Shown: piece after piece, positions 63,540 through 64,000 of the stretch
Layout: every line of letters starts with the position of its first letter
Numbering within the stretch: the first letter of the stretch is position 1
From: Branchinecta lynchi
Lineage: Eukaryota > Arthropoda > Branchiopoda > Anostraca > Branchinectidae
NCBI GenBank assembly: GCA_023053575.1
Contig: JAKZAP010000016.1
Location: 19,176,030-19,240,029 of the forward strand
DNA: 64,000 bases
Reading direction: 5' to 3'
The notes under the pieces: generated by a model
What the model saw: the letters and a program-made list of their open reading frames with translations, nothing else
The model's database searches: none
Told to the model about the DNA's origin: nothing
Position numbers and translations under genes: made by a program

Positions 63540-64000
63540 CTGGTACTAATCATCTGAGAAAACCAAGTTCAGATATGGATTCAGCATGTTTGTGTTTACC
63601 TCTATAAGTCATATCTGTTTGGACGACAACTTCCTGCCTTACTTCTGCGAATTTCCCAGTTTCGGCCGAATTCCGGAACTACCTGTCCGGCAAAAAAAAA
63701 AGAAGCTAAATCGAACTCAGCTTACTTCTTTCCCCTATATCGAACATCTAATCAACTTCAAATTAAAATTTAACTTAAAACAAATTTTACGGTTCCAGCC
63801 GGATTCCGGGCGAACTATATGTCCCGGTACAAAATGACTGTCATACACGGATTCAGCATCTCTTCTTACCCCTAAATCGGATATCTAATCAACTGCGGAG
63901 ACTTTTAGCAATTTTCAGGTTTTGGCCGGATTCCGGGCGAACTACTTGCCCGGCGAGAAAATAATATATCACCATCGTGTTCAGCATGTCTACCCCTAAA
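63540..64000 (-). mobile_element. Hel-B element, minus strand, running off the window
   Basis: The complement of CAGATATGACTTACAGGGG, AACACACATGCTGAATCC, then core units in reverse (CCCCTATATCGAACATCTAA, CCGGATTCCGGGCGAAC, GTGTTCAGCATGTC). The right terminus (GGGATCCCATCG) is missing on its left side, and the left terminus lies beyond 64000. Confidence 0.8.

Overview
This looks like nuclear DNA of an invertebrate animal, in a gene-poor region packed with repeats. There are no operons, Shine-Dalgarno sites or dense long ORFs. The only clear protein-coding sequence is decayed reverse transcriptase from non-LTR retrotransposons. Almost everything else I can explain is short non-autonomous elements with terminal inverted repeats, rolling-circle-like elements with internal minisatellites, foldback hairpins, tandem arrays and short retroposon 3' ends with simple-repeat tails. 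I cannot name the species or phylum. No host gene is convincingly visible; three short candidate reading frames are listed at low confidence.

Families defined here, with local names: Hel-A starts TTTTTATGGCACTTG and ends GAGCTTACAGCTCTTGTT. Hel-B starts GGGATCCCAAAACG and ends CCTTTGGTCTTGTT. FB-12 is a foldback ending AAGCTGAC...TAAATATTC with 9-12 bp target duplications. M-TTAA is AGGACC flanked by TTAA. M-3bp is GAGCGTGTTCCACCC. M-GATACC is AGTTGCGTTTTTGCAGATAC. The hAT-like families with 8-bp duplications are hAT-GGCG (CAGAGGCGT), hAT-GTATCC (CAGGCCCGTATCCAG), hAT-TTGCC (CAGTGTTGCCACAT) and hAT-AACACTAG (CAGAGCAAATAACACTAG). There is also an animal-CACTA-like element (CACTGTAAAAACTT).

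Layout. 0-4.1 kb: three decayed RT fragments, a 12-bp-TSD foldback and a nested M-TTAA. 4.1-9.2 kb: M-TTAA copies, one Hel-A and a tRNA-Thr-like gene. 9.3-10.4 kb: the best RT remnant. 11.5-16 kb: two Hel-A copies. 16.4-20.8 kb: nested MITEs and an RT fragment. 21-24.8 kb: RT fragment, Hel-B and a minisatellite holding a CACTG element. 25-29 kb: MITEs. 29.7-32.7 kb: a large degenerate tandem array and a second, shorter one. 33-45 kb: hAT-type MITEs, hairpins and retroposon 3' ends. 45-50 kb: a 28-bp array and dispersed repeats. 50.9-52.75 kb: a three-level nested insertion. 53-58.7 kb: minisatellite, MITEs and a retroposon interrupted twice. 58.8-59.6 kb: an 800-bp palindrome. 60-64 kb: duplicated repeats with inserted MITEs, and a Hel-B running off the right edge.

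The most useful thing in the window is that several insertions have an uninterrupted paralogous copy elsewhere in it. These act as natural empty sites that fix element boundaries and target duplications without any outside data. They cover Hel-B, M-3bp, the CACTG element, hAT-AACACTAG plus RT, and hAT-TTGCC. Two Hel-type families with different termini share one body plan that resembles the DINE-1/pearl (non-autonomous Helentron) type.
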